A stretch of 26,180 nt of DNA, from the NCBI GenBank assembly GCA_964243295.1, contig CAXTEJ010000042.1, positions 1 to 26,180 on the forward strand. The letters are read 5' to 3'. The position numbers and the translations under genes are program-made. Shown here one piece after another: positions 7,816-15,915 of this stretch (within the stretch, counting starts at the first letter, position 1; every line of letters begins with the position of its first letter). Below the pieces are notes generated by a model. The model did not search any database. It saw only the letters and a program-made list of their open reading frames with translations, and was not told the DNA's origin. The stretch is from CAXTEJ01 sp964243295 (GTDB taxonomy: Bacteria; Actinomycetota; Actinomycetes; Actinomycetales; Angustibacteraceae).

Positions 7816-8234
7816 CGCCGGGCCTCCTGCCGGGCCGGCCGAAAGCGCGGCAGCGTCAGCTCGGGCGTCACGTCGTCGAACAGCACCTCCACCTGCATGC
7901 CGACCCGAACCTCCTCCGGTGGGCAGTCGACCAGGTCGGCCAGCACCCGCACGCCTTCTGGCAGGTCCACGAGGACGATCGTGTACGGCACGTCGGCGGC
8001 GAACGAGGGGTGCCCCGCGCGGTGCTGCGTGGTGAAGGAGTACACCTCGCCGCGACCCTCTGCGGCGACCACGTCGAGGTCCTCGCAGGAGCAGAACGGG
8101 CAGACGGTTCGCAGGTAGAACACGGCCTCGCCGCAGCCTTGGCAGCGCTGGTGCACCAGGCGGTGCCTGCGCGCCTCGTCGAAGTAGATGCGCTCTTCGC
8201 CGCGCAGGGTCGGTACCGGCTTGTCGTAGCTCAC
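7812..8234 (-). CDS. DUF35 Zn-ribbon / OB-fold protein, thiolase partner
   Basis: This 140-residue protein has an N-terminal rubredoxin-like zinc ribbon, CQGCGEAVFYLRTVCPFCSC (Cys31, Cys34, Cys45, Cys48). An OB-fold with GRGEVYSFTTQHRAGHPSFA and PYTIVLVDLPEGVRVLADLV follows, then VRVGMQVEVLFDDVTPELTLPRF. Proteins of this family (PhlB, ChsH2) partner with thiolase-like subunits and help bind or channel acyl-CoA. The gene overlaps the upstream dehydrogenase stop (GTGA) and the downstream thiolase start (ATGA), so the three are translationally coupled. The GTG start is fixed by that overlap. The acyl-CoA substrate is unknown. Confidence 0.9.
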   Translation of the reverse strand: MSYDKPVPTLRGEERIYFDEARRHRLVHQRCQGCGEAVFYLRTVCPFCSCEDLDVVAAEGRGEVYSFTTQHRAGHPSFAADVPYTIVLVDLPEGVRVLADLVDCPPEEVRVGMQVEVLFDDVTPELTLPRFRPARQEARR

Positions 8235-9332
8235 GGCGCTGCCTCCAGTGCGGGTAGGTGGTCCTCGAGCGCGCCGAGGACGGCGGAGGTGACGTCAGCC
8301 GTTCCGGCGCTGCCGCCCAGATCGCGCGTCCGGACCTGCCCTGAGCGCAGGACGTCCTCCATGGCTGCCACTACGGCAGCCGCCGCGGCCGGGCGGCCGA
8401 GGTGGTCCAGCATCATTGCGGCAGACCAGATCTGGCCGATCGGGTTGGCGATGCCACGGCCGGCGATGTCCGGGGCGGACCCGTGGATGGGCTCGAACAT
8501 CGAGGGGTGGTCGCGCTCGGGGTTGATGTTGCCCGACGGCGCGATGCCGATGCTGCCCACCACGGCGGCACCCAGGTCGGTCAGGATGTCACCGAACAGG
8601 TTCGAGCCCACGACGACGTCCAGGGTGTGGGGCCGTTGCACGAAGTACGCCGCGAGCGCGTCGATGTGCACGGAGGTGACGTCGACCCCAGGGGAACTCC
8701 CCCGCGACCTCCCCGCAGATCTGGTCCCAGAACGGCATGGTGTGGATGATCCCGTTGGACTTGGTGGCCGAGACGAGCCGCCCCGCGCGGCCTTGTGCCA
8801 GCGCGAAGGCGTACCGCATCACCCGTTCGACACCGCGCCTGGTGAACACCGACTCCTGCACGGCCAGCTCGTGGGGCGTTCCGACGAACTGGCGGCCACC
8901 CACCTCGGAGTACTCGCCCTCGCTGTTCTCCCGCACGACCACGAAGTCGACCGGTGCCGGGAGTGCGCGCAAGGGTCCCAGGACACCTGGCAGCAGCCGG
9001 ATCGGGCGCAGGTTCACGTATTGGTCGAACCGCCGCCGAATGGGGATGAGCAGACCCCACAGCGAGACGTGGTCGGCGACGCCGGGCGCCCCGACGGCGC
9101 CCAGCAGGATGGCGTCGTGCTCTGCCAGCTGGTCGAGACCGTCCGCCGGCATCATCATCCCGGTTTCCTGGAACTGCTCGCACCCCCACGGCAGCTCCGT
9201 CCAGGAGAACGAGAAACCGAACTTCCCGCCGACGTGCTCGAGCACCTGGAGCGCGGCGGGGACGACCTCGCGGCCGATGCCGTCCCCGGGGATCACCGCG
9301 ATGCGGTGGACGTCGTCGCCGGGCACCGGCAC
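8231..9332 (-). pseudogene. Tartrate/D-malate-type beta-decarboxylating dehydrogenase, interrupted by a one-base frameshift
   Basis: The N-terminal part reads HRIAVIPGDGIGREVVP, LGAVGAPGVADHVSLWGLL, PIRRRFDQYVNLRPIRLLPG and VVRENSEGEYSEVGGR. This matches the isocitrate/isopropylmalate dehydrogenase superfamily, closest to the tartrate/D-malate dehydrogenases (TtuC/DmlA type), which oxidise and decarboxylate 2-hydroxy diacids with NAD and a divalent metal. The frame breaks near 8686-8694 after GEVAGEFP and resumes one frame over as VDVTSVHIDALAAYFVQRP, then GSNLFGDILTDLGAAVVGSIG and FEPIHGSAPDIAGRGIANPIG to the stop at 8231. Dropping one base of the CCCC run in the sense strand restores EFPGVDVTSVHIDAL. 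The start GTG 9332 shares a base with the upstream stop (TAGTG). It is a sequencing error, a recent mutation or a +1 slip; everything else in the gene is intact. Confidence 0.85.
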
Positions 9333-10294
9333 TACTTGATCGCGATCGGGTTCACGGGTGATCCGACCGCCCGGCTGAACGGCAGCGGCGGGGCGCAGAA
9401 GAAGAAGTCGTACTGCCCGTCCTCGACGCAGTCGTCGGCCAGCGCCTCGAGGTCGAAGATCTCCCCGACGTACAGACCCATGTGCACCAGGTACACGATG
9501 TGCAGCGGCTGGAAGACGTCCGGCGTCTCGTTCGGCAGCACCTCCATGCCCCAGGTGTCCGTGGCCACGCCGGCGACTTCCTTCTCGGCCACCCACGGGA
9601 CGCTGGCCAGGCCGAGCCCCGGTGCGCTGCCGCCCGCGTAGTCGCCCCAGGCGCCCCGGCGCTGCCCGAGCTGGCCGGTGCGGATCATGACGAAGTCACC
9701 GCGCCCGACCTCGACCCCTTGGGCCGCAGCACATGCGTCGAGGTCGTCCGCCGAGATCGCGTACCCGGGCTCCAGGGCGTCGACGCCCTTGGACCGCGCG
9801 ACGTCCAGCAGGACGCCGCGCCCGGCGATCCGGTCGCTCGCCTGCGCGATGTCGTTGAGGGTGGCGCCCTTGCTGGTCACCTTGGACGCGTGGTAGCCGT
9901 TGTACATCTTGTCCTCGAAGAGGATGTGGGACAGCGAGTCCCACTGGGTGCCGGACTGCAGCGGCATGATGATCATGTCGTCCGTGCCGCGGATGTGCCG
10001 GTCACGGCCGCCGTAGAAGTCGTCGATGATGGTGCCGGCCAGGATGTCGCCCCCGTCCCGGAACATCAGGTGGATGGGGTTGAAGCGGCCGAAGCCGCCG
10101 ATCTGCGGACCGTTGGAGTCGAACGGCAGTGCCATCGAGATCCGCTTGCCCGAGCGGATGCAGGCGGCGGCCCGAACCACCAGCTCCTGGGTGACGTGGT
10201 TGAGGGTGCCGACCTGGTCGTCCTCACCCCAGCGGCCCCAGTTGGAGTGCTGCTTGCCCAGCTCGCGGACGGTCTCGATGCTCGGTTCGGTCAT
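9332..10294 (-). CDS. Cyclase-family (kynurenine formamidase-like) hydrolase with an atypical metal motif
   Basis: This 320-residue protein belongs to the cyclase family that includes kynurenine formamidase and isatin hydrolase, which hydrolyse cyclic or acyclic amides and lactones using a metal. Support comes from NHVTQELVVRAAACIRSGKRISMALPF, VLLDVARSKGV, FVMIRTGQLGQR and the C-terminal HIVYLVHMGLYVGEIFDLEAL. The classic HxGTHxDxxxH signature reads QSGTQWDSLSH (residues 113-123), so the first two His are Gln while Asp119 and His123 remain. This variant may bind the metal differently or use other chemistry. The ATG has a GAAGGG box upstream. It lies 54 bases after the ligase gene in the same operon, so a ring-opening or lactone-hydrolysing role is inferred. 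Confidence 0.85.
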   Translation of the reverse strand: MTEPSIETVRELGKQHSNWGRWGEDDQVGTLNHVTQELVVRAAACIRSGKRISMALPFDSNGPQIGGFGRFNPIHLMFRDGGDILAGTIIDDFYGGRDRHIRGTDDMIIMPLQSGTQWDSLSHILFEDKMYNGYHASKVTSKGATLNDIAQASDRIAGRGVLLDVARSKGVDALEPGYAISADDLDACAAAQGVEVGRGDFVMIRTGQLGQRRGAWGDYAGGSAPGLGLASVPWVAEKEVAGVATDTWGMEVLPNETPDVFQPLHIVYLVHMGLYVGEIFDLEALADDCVEDGQYDFFFCAPPLPFSRAVGSPVNPIAIK

Positions 10295-10348
10295 GGCAGT
10301 GCCCTTCGGTGAGTCGGGTTCGTGGACGGTGCGGTGGGTACGGCCGCG

Positions 10349-12007
10349 TCAGCGGGCCGGGGCGGCGGGCTGACGGCGCGACGTCGTGCCGAGGTCGACC
10401 CGGGTGCCGGCCTCGTAGTCGCCCGAGCGCAGCAGGTGCTTCTCGATCTTCGACGTGGGGGTCTTGGGCAGCGCCCGCACGGTCTCGACGTACCGCGGCA
10501 CCTTGAAGGAGGCGAGCCGCTCGGTGCACCAGGCGACGACGTCGGCGGCGTCGACCTCGGCTCCCGGCTGGGCGACGACGAACGCCAGCAGCTCTTCGTC
10601 GGTCAGGTCAGAGGGGACACCCACGATGGCCGACTCCAGCACCGACGGGTGGGCGTTGATGACGTTCTCCACCTCCAGGGACGACACGTTCTCGCCCCTT
10701 CGGCGGACGATGTCCTTCTTGCGGTCGACGAAGTAGAAGAAGCCGTCCTCGTCCTGCCAGGCGCTGTCACCGGTGTACAGCCATCCGTCGCGCAGGGCCT
10801 GGGCGGTGCGCTCGGGGTCGTTGAAGTAGCCCAGCATCATCGCGCCGTTGCGCAGCAGCAGCTCACCGGTCTGCCCACGCGGCACCTCGTTGCCATCCGG
10901 GTCGACGATCCGGGCCTCGGTGCGCGGCACCGCGGGGTCCGGGTGGTGGCGCGGGACGCCCATCGAGCCGGGTCGGCGCTCGTCGTCAAACGGCTCGAGC
11001 AGCCCGAACGTCGTCTCGCTCATGCCGAACCCGGAGATGCAGGAGAGCCCGAACCGCTGCTCGATGCCGGTGCGGACGTCGTGCGGCAGCGCGGGGACGC
11101 CGTAGGCGACCCGTACGTCGTTGTCGAGGTCCTCGGGGGTGGTCTCGCTCTTGGACAGGATGACGGTCATCGCACCGATGAAGTTGAACACCGTCACGCG
11201 GTGCCGGCGGATGTCCGGCCAGAAGCGCCGGGCGCTGAACCGCGGGGCCAGCACCATCGCGCCCTCGGCGCCGATGGCGCCCATCGTCGAGTAGGCCTGG
11301 GAGTTGATGTGGAACAGGGGCAGGCAGGCGTAGATGCGGTCGCCGCGCTCCATGCGCATCCAGACCGGGTACGCCTGACCGGTGCGCACGAAGTTCCGGT
11401 GGGTCTGCATCACGCCCTTGGGGCTCCCCGTGGTGCCCGAGGTGTAGATCAGGCTGACGACGTCGTCGGGGTGCACGTCGGCTGCCGGCGGTGTCCCCGG
11501 GCTCTTCTCAGCCAGCTCGCAGAAGTCCTGCAGCCCCGACGCGGCACCGATCGACAGTGTCTGCTCGAGGGTGGGCACCTCCTGCTGCAGAGCCGTGAAC
11601 AGCTCGACGAACCCGGGGTCCACCAGGGCGAAGCGGGCCGCCGAGTCGGCCACGAGGTAGCGCGCCTCGGCCAGCTTGAAGCCGGTGTTCACCGCCACCA
11701 GGACGGCGCCCAGCTTCGCCAACCCCAGCCAGGCGTGCAGGAACTCGGGCTTGTTGTCGACCATGAACGCCACCCGGTCGCCCTTGCGGACGCCCAGGGT
11801 GTGCCACACGTTGGCCGCGGCGTTCACGCGGTCGTCGAACTCGCGGTAGGTCTGGACCGTGTCCTCCCAGATCAGGAACGCCTGGTCGGGGTTGCGCGCC
11901 ACCGCCTCCTCCAGGAAGCGACGGATGTCCGGTGTGTCGGCGAGGTCGGTGGTCCCAGTCCTCCCGGTGGTCTCGGTCGTCCCAGTCGTCCCGGTCTCGG
12001 CCGTCAT
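10349..12007 (-). CDS. AMP-dependent acyl-CoA ligase (ANL superfamily, CaiC-like)
   Basis: The 552-residue enzyme activates a carboxylic acid to its CoA thioester via an acyl-adenylate. Visible motifs are the phosphate loop YTSGTTGSPKGVMQTH (residues 188-203), GFGMSETTFG, GWLYTGDSAWQDEDGFFYFV, the hinge DRKKDIVRRRGENVSSLEVE, and the C-terminal catalytic Lys in LPKTPTSKIEKHLL. The RRRGEN hinge resembles crotonobetaine/carnitine-CoA ligases and related actinobacterial catabolic ligases. The N-terminus has a Thr/Gly/Glu low-complexity stretch of about 20 residues before the fold begins at DIRRFLEEAV, so the first codons may not be essential. The ATG at 12007 overlaps the upstream stop by four bases (ATGA). 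The acid activated is unknown. Confidence 0.92.
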   Translation of the reverse strand: MTAETGTTGTTETTGRTGTTDLADTPDIRRFLEEAVARNPDQAFLIWEDTVQTYREFDDRVNAAANVWHTLGVRKGDRVAFMVDNKPEFLHAWLGLAKLGAVLVAVNTGFKLAEARYLVADSAARFALVDPGFVELFTALQQEVPTLEQTLSIGAASGLQDFCELAEKSPGTPPAADVHPDDVVSLIYTSGTTGSPKGVMQTHRNFVRTGQAYPVWMRMERGDRIYACLPLFHINSQAYSTMGAIGAEGAMVLAPRFSARRFWPDIRRHRVTVFNFIGAMTVILSKSETTPEDLDNDVRVAYGVPALPHDVRTGIEQRFGLSCISGFGMSETTFGLLEPFDDERRPGSMGVPRHHPDPAVPRTEARIVDPDGNEVPRGQTGELLLRNGAMMLGYFNDPERTAQALRDGWLYTGDSAWQDEDGFFYFVDRKKDIVRRRGENVSSLEVENVINAHPSVLESAIVGVPSDLTDEELLAFVVAQPGAEVDAADVVAWCTERLASFKVPRYVETVRALPKTPTSKIEKHLLRSGDYEAGTRVDLGTTSRRQPAAPAR

Positions 12008-13704
12008 GAGGCTGCTCGCTCGGCCGTGCCCTTGGGCGCCAGCACCTCCATGTCGGTCACCACGTTGATCAGGGCCGGGCCCTTCGTCGCCACGGCCTCC
12101 GCCATGGCCGCCTCGAAGGCCGCGGGCTTGTCGACGGTCAGGCCGCGCACGCCCATCGTCTCGGCGAGGGCGGCGAAGTCGACGTCCTCGAAGTGCCACA
12201 GCTCGGAGTGCCGCCCGGTCAGCTGACCGCCGTAGGCGGCGCTGTACGGACCGATCTCCTGGTTCAGCGACTTGTTGTTGTTGACCACGACCACGAGCGG
12301 CACCCCCCAGCGCGCGGCGGTCTCGAGCTCGCTGAGGTGGTACCAGAGGCCGCCGTCGCCGGTGAACAGGACCACCGGACGGTCGGGCGAGGCGATCTGC
12401 GCCCCGATGGCGGCTGGCAGCCCCCAGCCGAGCGACCCGGCAGCGCGGATGTACCCCTGCCCCGGCGACCGGAGGTCGACGTAGCCGCCGGTCCACATGC
12501 CCGCGTGCCCGGTGTCCGAGACCAGCAGGGCATCTTCGGGAAGGTGCTGGGTCAGCTCGCTGGCCAGCCGCTCGGGGCGGATCGGGACCTGGTCGGACTC
12601 CAGCCGGTCGGCCGTGGCGTCGCGCCAGCGCCGGCTCAGCAGCTGCGCCCGCTCCAGCCAGTCCTGCGACCCGGCCTTGCTCCCGTCTGCGTCGGTCGAC
12701 AGGGCCTGCAGCAGCTTGGAAAGCCCGAGCTTCGCGTCGCCGAGTAGCGGCAGGGTGTCGGGGTAGTGACGACCGAGCTCGGCGGGCGCGATGTCCAGGT
12801 GGATCACCCGGGTGCTGGGCGGCGGCACCTGCCAGGTGAGCGTCAGCTGGCTGCCGGTCTGGCTGCCCACGAACAGGACCAGGTCGGCCTCCAGCAGCAC
12901 CTGGTTCGCGTTCTGGCCCTGGTACAGGCCCGGGACACCCACCAGCTGCGGGTGGTCCGCCGGCACGGTGTCCTTGCCGTTGAGCGATGTCGCGATCGGG
13001 CAGCCCAGCTTCTCGGCGAGCGCGACCAGCTCGGCGCCGGCCCCGGACGCGCGAACTCCCCCACCGGAGACCACGACGGGGCGCTCGGCCTGCCTCAGCA
13101 GTCGTACCGCCGCGGCGACGGCCTCAGCCGGCGGCTCGGAGCGCACGTAGGGGCCGACGAAGGGGCCCTGGTCGGGGACGGTCGCATCCAGCTCGGCGTT
13201 CTCGATGAGGTCCCCCGTGTGCCCACCCAGCTCGAGGTGCGTGGGCCCGGGCTTGCCCGCGGTGGCTGCGCGGAACGCCTGCGCGAGCATGTCCGGCAGC
13301 CGCGTCACCTCGTGCACCTGCCCGCTCCACCGGGTGACCGGCTTGAACAGCGGGAAGTCCTCGATCTCCTGGTAGTAGTTCCGGCCGCGGCTGTGCTCGT
13401 ACGGGCCGCCGGTGAACGCCACGACCGGTGAGCACCCGAGGAACGCGTCGCGCAGGCCGGCAGCGAGGTTGGCGCCGCCGATGTTCTGCGCCATGCACAC
13501 GCCCGGGCGTCCGGTGGCCCGGGCGTAGCCGTCGGCCATGTAGGCGGACGCCTTCTCGCCGTGGGTGACGATCCGCTGGATCGAGGTGTGCTGCTCCATC
13601 TCGAACAAGGTCTTGCTCAGGACGGTCGGGACGAGGAAGACCGCGGAGACGCCGTACCCCTCCAGCGTCTGCGCCAGGTACCGCGCACCGGTGGTCTTTG
13701 CCAT
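12004..13704 (-). CDS. Thiamine-diphosphate-dependent enzyme, acetolactate synthase-like
   Basis: This 566-residue protein has the full three-domain ThDP architecture. The N-terminal pyrimidine-binding domain carries the catalytic Glu50 (THGEKASAYMADGYARATGR). A central Rossmann-like domain contains VVVSGGGVRASGAG and VIHLDIAPAELG. The C-terminal diphosphate-binding domain has GDGG at 449-452 and Asn at 476 (VVVVNNNKS). Relatives include acetolactate synthase, benzoylformate decarboxylase, sulfoacetaldehyde acetyltransferase and cyclohexane-1,2-dione hydrolase. The genomic setting (acyl-CoA ligase, cyclase, thiolase) argues for a catabolic decarboxylase or C-C lyase rather than branched-chain amino acid synthesis, and no small ALS subunit is nearby. 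It is the first gene of the operon, with GAAGGG upstream of the ATG. The exact reaction is not recognisable. Confidence 0.88.
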   Translation of the reverse strand: MAKTTGARYLAQTLEGYGVSAVFLVPTVLSKTLFEMEQHTSIQRIVTHGEKASAYMADGYARATGRPGVCMAQNIGGANLAAGLRDAFLGCSPVVAFTGGPYEHSRGRNYYQEIEDFPLFKPVTRWSGQVHEVTRLPDMLAQAFRAATAGKPGPTHLELGGHTGDLIENAELDATVPDQGPFVGPYVRSEPPAEAVAAAVRLLRQAERPVVVSGGGVRASGAGAELVALAEKLGCPIATSLNGKDTVPADHPQLVGVPGLYQGQNANQVLLEADLVLFVGSQTGSQLTLTWQVPPPSTRVIHLDIAPAELGRHYPDTLPLLGDAKLGLSKLLQALSTDADGSKAGSQDWLERAQLLSRRWRDATADRLESDQVPIRPERLASELTQHLPEDALLVSDTGHAGMWTGGYVDLRSPGQGYIRAAGSLGWGLPAAIGAQIASPDRPVVLFTGDGGLWYHLSELETAARWGVPLVVVVNNNKSLNQEIGPYSAAYGGQLTGRHSELWHFEDVDFAALAETMGVRGLTVDKPAAFEAAMAEAVATKGPALINVVTDMEVLAPKGTAERAAS

Positions 13705-13726
13705 GGGCTTACCCTTCAGGCTCGTC

Positions 13727-13756
13727 TTGGCTGTCGAGACATCGTCTTACTAGACT
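13727..13756 (+). promoter_or_regulatory. Candidate iclR promoter
   Basis: TTGGCT (13727-13732) and TAGACT (13751-13756) are separated by 18 bases and look like a vegetative -35/-10 pair reading toward the IclR gene. The palindromic operator candidate at 13737-13748 lies inside the spacer, as expected for autoregulation. Confidence 0.5.
13737..13748. promoter_or_regulatory. Candidate IclR operator, copy 1
   Basis: AGACATCGTCTT matches 11 of 12 bases of the site at 16935-16946 and is an imperfect inverted repeat. It lies between the divergent IclR and ThDP-enzyme genes. Extra half-site-like words, GTCTT at 13724 and TAGAC at 13751, flank it. The regulator's identity is inferred from proximity. 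Confidence 0.6.
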
Positions 13757-13867
13757 GCCATCGTCGCCGAGCCGGGTCAAGGTGTCCGGCGCGTCCGAGA
13801 CGACGACGCGATCGCCGGTGATGGGATCCTCGGTGCGCAAGCGCGGACCACAGGGACGGAGTGCGTC

Positions 13868-14713
13868 ATGAGCAAGGGGCAGGCCGCGCAGGAGCCCGAC
13901 CAGACCGACGACGGGCGAGCGATGGGCGGTGCGCGGCCGATCACGTCGTCGGTGACCTACCGGGCCGTGACCCTGCTCGAGCTGGTCGGCGGCCGGGAGG
14001 GAGGCGTGGGCGTGCGCGAGGCGGCGCGCGCGACCGGCATCGACCGGAGCGCGGTGAGCCGCCTGCTGACCCAGCTGGAGGAGCTCGGCTGCGTCGAGCA
14101 GGCCGCCGAGCGCGGTGTCTACACGATCGGCCCACGGCTGTTCTCCCTCGCGGCGGCGGTGCGCAGCAAGGACAGCCTCTGGAACGCGGCTCGCCCGATC
14201 CTGGCTCCGGTCGTCGCCCAACACAACGAGACCTGCTACCTGACGGTCCGCCAGGGGAGCTCGGTCGTCTTCCGCGAGAAGGTCGAGGCGCAGCAGACCA
14301 TCCGGTACGTCGTGGAGCTCGGCACGTTCTTCGACCTGGCTACCGGCGCAGCCGGGCGGGCGATCCTGTCCGCCCTGCCGCCGGAGGAGTCGGACGCGAT
14401 CCTCGGGCGGGGACTGGTGCGGCACACCAGCGCCAGCACGACGAACCCGACTGCGTACCGCACGATGCTGCAGCAGGACCGCGACCGCGGCTACACGGTG
14501 AGCATCGGCCAGTGGGTGGCGAACGGCGCCGGTGTGGCTTCCCCGTACTTCGACGCGGGCGGCAGGTGCGTCGGTGCCCTGACCCTCAGCTGCCCGGCCG
14601 ACCGGCTCCCGACCGCCCTGGTGCCCGAGGTGGGTCGCTCGATCAGAGCGGCCAGCCGGACACTGTCTCATCGCCTCGGCTACCGCGGCACCTGGGGACC
14701 GGCGGACACCTGA
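13868..14713 (+). CDS. IclR-family transcriptional regulator of the catabolic cluster
   Basis: This 281-residue protein has the IclR winged helix-turn-helix (VGVREAARATGIDRSAVSRL, continuing LLTQLEELGCVEQ) and the C-terminal effector-binding domain, with YVVELGTFFDLATGAAGRAI, RDRGYTVSIGQWVANGAGVA and GRCVGALTLSCPADRL. IclR proteins bind DNA as dimers or tetramers at short palindromes and respond to small organic acids. It is divergent from the ThDP-enzyme operon. The repeated AGACAT-Y-GTCTT palindrome in its own intergenic region and in the hydroxyacid dehydrogenase/ABC intergenic region is the likely target. The ATG has GGACGGAG upstream. Its end overlaps the end of the convergent MFS gene by 34 bases. 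Confidence 0.93.
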   Translation: MSKGQAAQEPDQTDDGRAMGGARPITSSVTYRAVTLLELVGGREGGVGVREAARATGIDRSAVSRLLTQLEELGCVEQAAERGVYTIGPRLFSLAAAVRSKDSLWNAARPILAPVVAQHNETCYLTVRQGSSVVFREKVEAQQTIRYVVELGTFFDLATGAAGRAILSALPPEESDAILGRGLVRHTSASTTNPTAYRTMLQQDRDRGYTVSIGQWVANGAGVASPYFDAGGRCVGALTLSCPADRLPTALVPEVGRSIRAASRTLSHRLGYRGTWGPADT

Positions 14714-15915
14714 GCGGGCCCAGCGGCGGCGCGACCCAGCCGACGAGCGCTCACCAGCATCAGCACGGCAGACATCGCGGCAGCGGCCGCAGCGCAGCTC
14801 CAGGCGGCGGCGTACGAGCCGTGCACGACCACCGTGCCGAAGGTCAGCGGGCCGAGGACCCCGCCGAGGGCTCCGCCCGCCTGCGTGACACCGGTCGCGG
14901 CTCCGGGCGCCGTCGGGTTGAGGCGGACGACGGTCAGCGCGAAGAGTGCCGGCCACCCCCAGCCGAAGCCGAACGCCACCGCGACCAGGCACACGACCGC
15001 GGCGGTGTCGGACGTGCCCGAGGCGAGCCCGGCGTAAGCCGCGGCGCCCAGCAGCAGCGCCGCGCCCACGCTGGTCAGCGAGCCGTGGACCCGGTGGTCG
15101 GCGACCCAGCCGGACACCAGCCGCACCAGGACGCTGGCCACGCCGCCGACCGCGAGCAGGCTCCCCGCTGCTGCCGCCGGTACGCCGACCGACTGGAGGT
15201 AGCCGACGAGGAACGTGCTCAGGCTCAGTGCCGCGGCCGTTCCCAGGCAGCATCCGGCTGCCAGCAGCACCAGTGCGCCGGCCCGGGCGTCCGGGCGCGG
15301 TGCGGGTGCAGAGCGCGGCGACCCGGAGGCCGAACGCAGTCGCGGCAGCAGCAGCGCCAGGACCAGGCCTGCCGCGGCCACCACCGAGAAGACCGGCCTC
15401 CAGCCCACCACCAGTGCGAGCAGGGGGACCGACAGGCCGGTGAGGAGGCCGGCGACCGGGATCGCGGACTGCTTCACCCCGAAGGCCAGTCCCTGCCTGC
15501 CGTGGGCGACGCCGCTGGCCAGCGCCAGGTTCCCGGCCGGCTGCGCCAGCCCGTTGGACAGGCCGCCGATCACGAGGAAGCCGGCGAGGTGCCCCCACCG
15601 CGAGACCAGGAGGCTGATGCCCAGCAGGCACACGGCACTGCCGACGGCGCCGAGCTGCATGGCTCTCACCGCGCCCATGCGCTCGGCCACCCGACCGCCC
15701 GGCACCGAGCCGATCGCCGTCGCGGCGAAGAAGACGGCCGCCGCCGCCCCGAGCCGGCCCTCACCGAAGTGCAGGTCGCGCACCATTAGGAACGCGAGCC
15801 CGCCGACCAGCGCCGAGGGGATGATCGCCAGCGTCGTCGACGCCGTGGCCGTGACCACCGTCCAGTGAGCGCTGACGCCCAGTGGCGCCGGCGGGAACCG
15901 GCTCCGCGGTGTCAC
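14680..15915 (-). CDS. MFS transporter
   Basis: The 411-residue protein is a 12-helix major facilitator carrier. Its first helix follows GVSAHWTVVTATASTTLAII. The loop between helices 2 and 3 (GGRVAERMGAVRAMQLGA) is the usual MFS motif A region, and a central cytoplasmic loop (LRSASGSPRSAPAPRPDARA) separates the two six-helix halves. It most resembles CynX/NimT- and sugar-acid-type permeases in general form. The GTG start at 15915 overlaps the stop of the hydroxyacid dehydrogenase by four bases (GTGA), so the two are coupled. It probably imports or exports a substrate or intermediate of the cluster, a second route beside the ABC importer. Direction and substrate are unknown. Confidence 0.88.
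   Translation of the reverse strand: MTPRSRFPPAPLGVSAHWTVVTATASTTLAIIPSALVGGLAFLMVRDLHFGEGRLGAAAAVFFAATAIGSVPGGRVAERMGAVRAMQLGAVGSAVCLLGISLLVSRWGHLAGFLVIGGLSNGLAQPAGNLALASGVAHGRQGLAFGVKQSAIPVAGLLTGLSVPLLALVVGWRPVFSVVAAAGLVLALLLPRLRSASGSPRSAPAPRPDARAGALVLLAAGCCLGTAAALSLSTFLVGYLQSVGVPAAAAGSLLAVGGVASVLVRLVSGWVADHRVHGSLTSVGAALLLGAAAYAGLASGTSDTAAVVCLVAVAFGFGWGWPALFALTVVRLNPTAPGAATGVTQAGGALGGVLGPLTFGTVVVHGSYAAAWSCAAAAAAMSAVLMLVSARRLGRAAAGPAQVSAGPQVPR

Noticed and set aside
10322..12226. A 634-codon open frame on the plus strand opposite the ligase gene
   Set aside because: High-GC genes commonly leave long antisense frames open. Its translation is low-complexity and matches no family, while the opposite strand has clear ANL motifs.
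13861..15789. A 642-codon plus-strand open frame spanning the IclR and MFS genes
   Set aside because: It runs across both a sense gene in another frame and an antisense gene, and its product is Arg/Gly/Ala-rich with no domain. It is a composition artefact.
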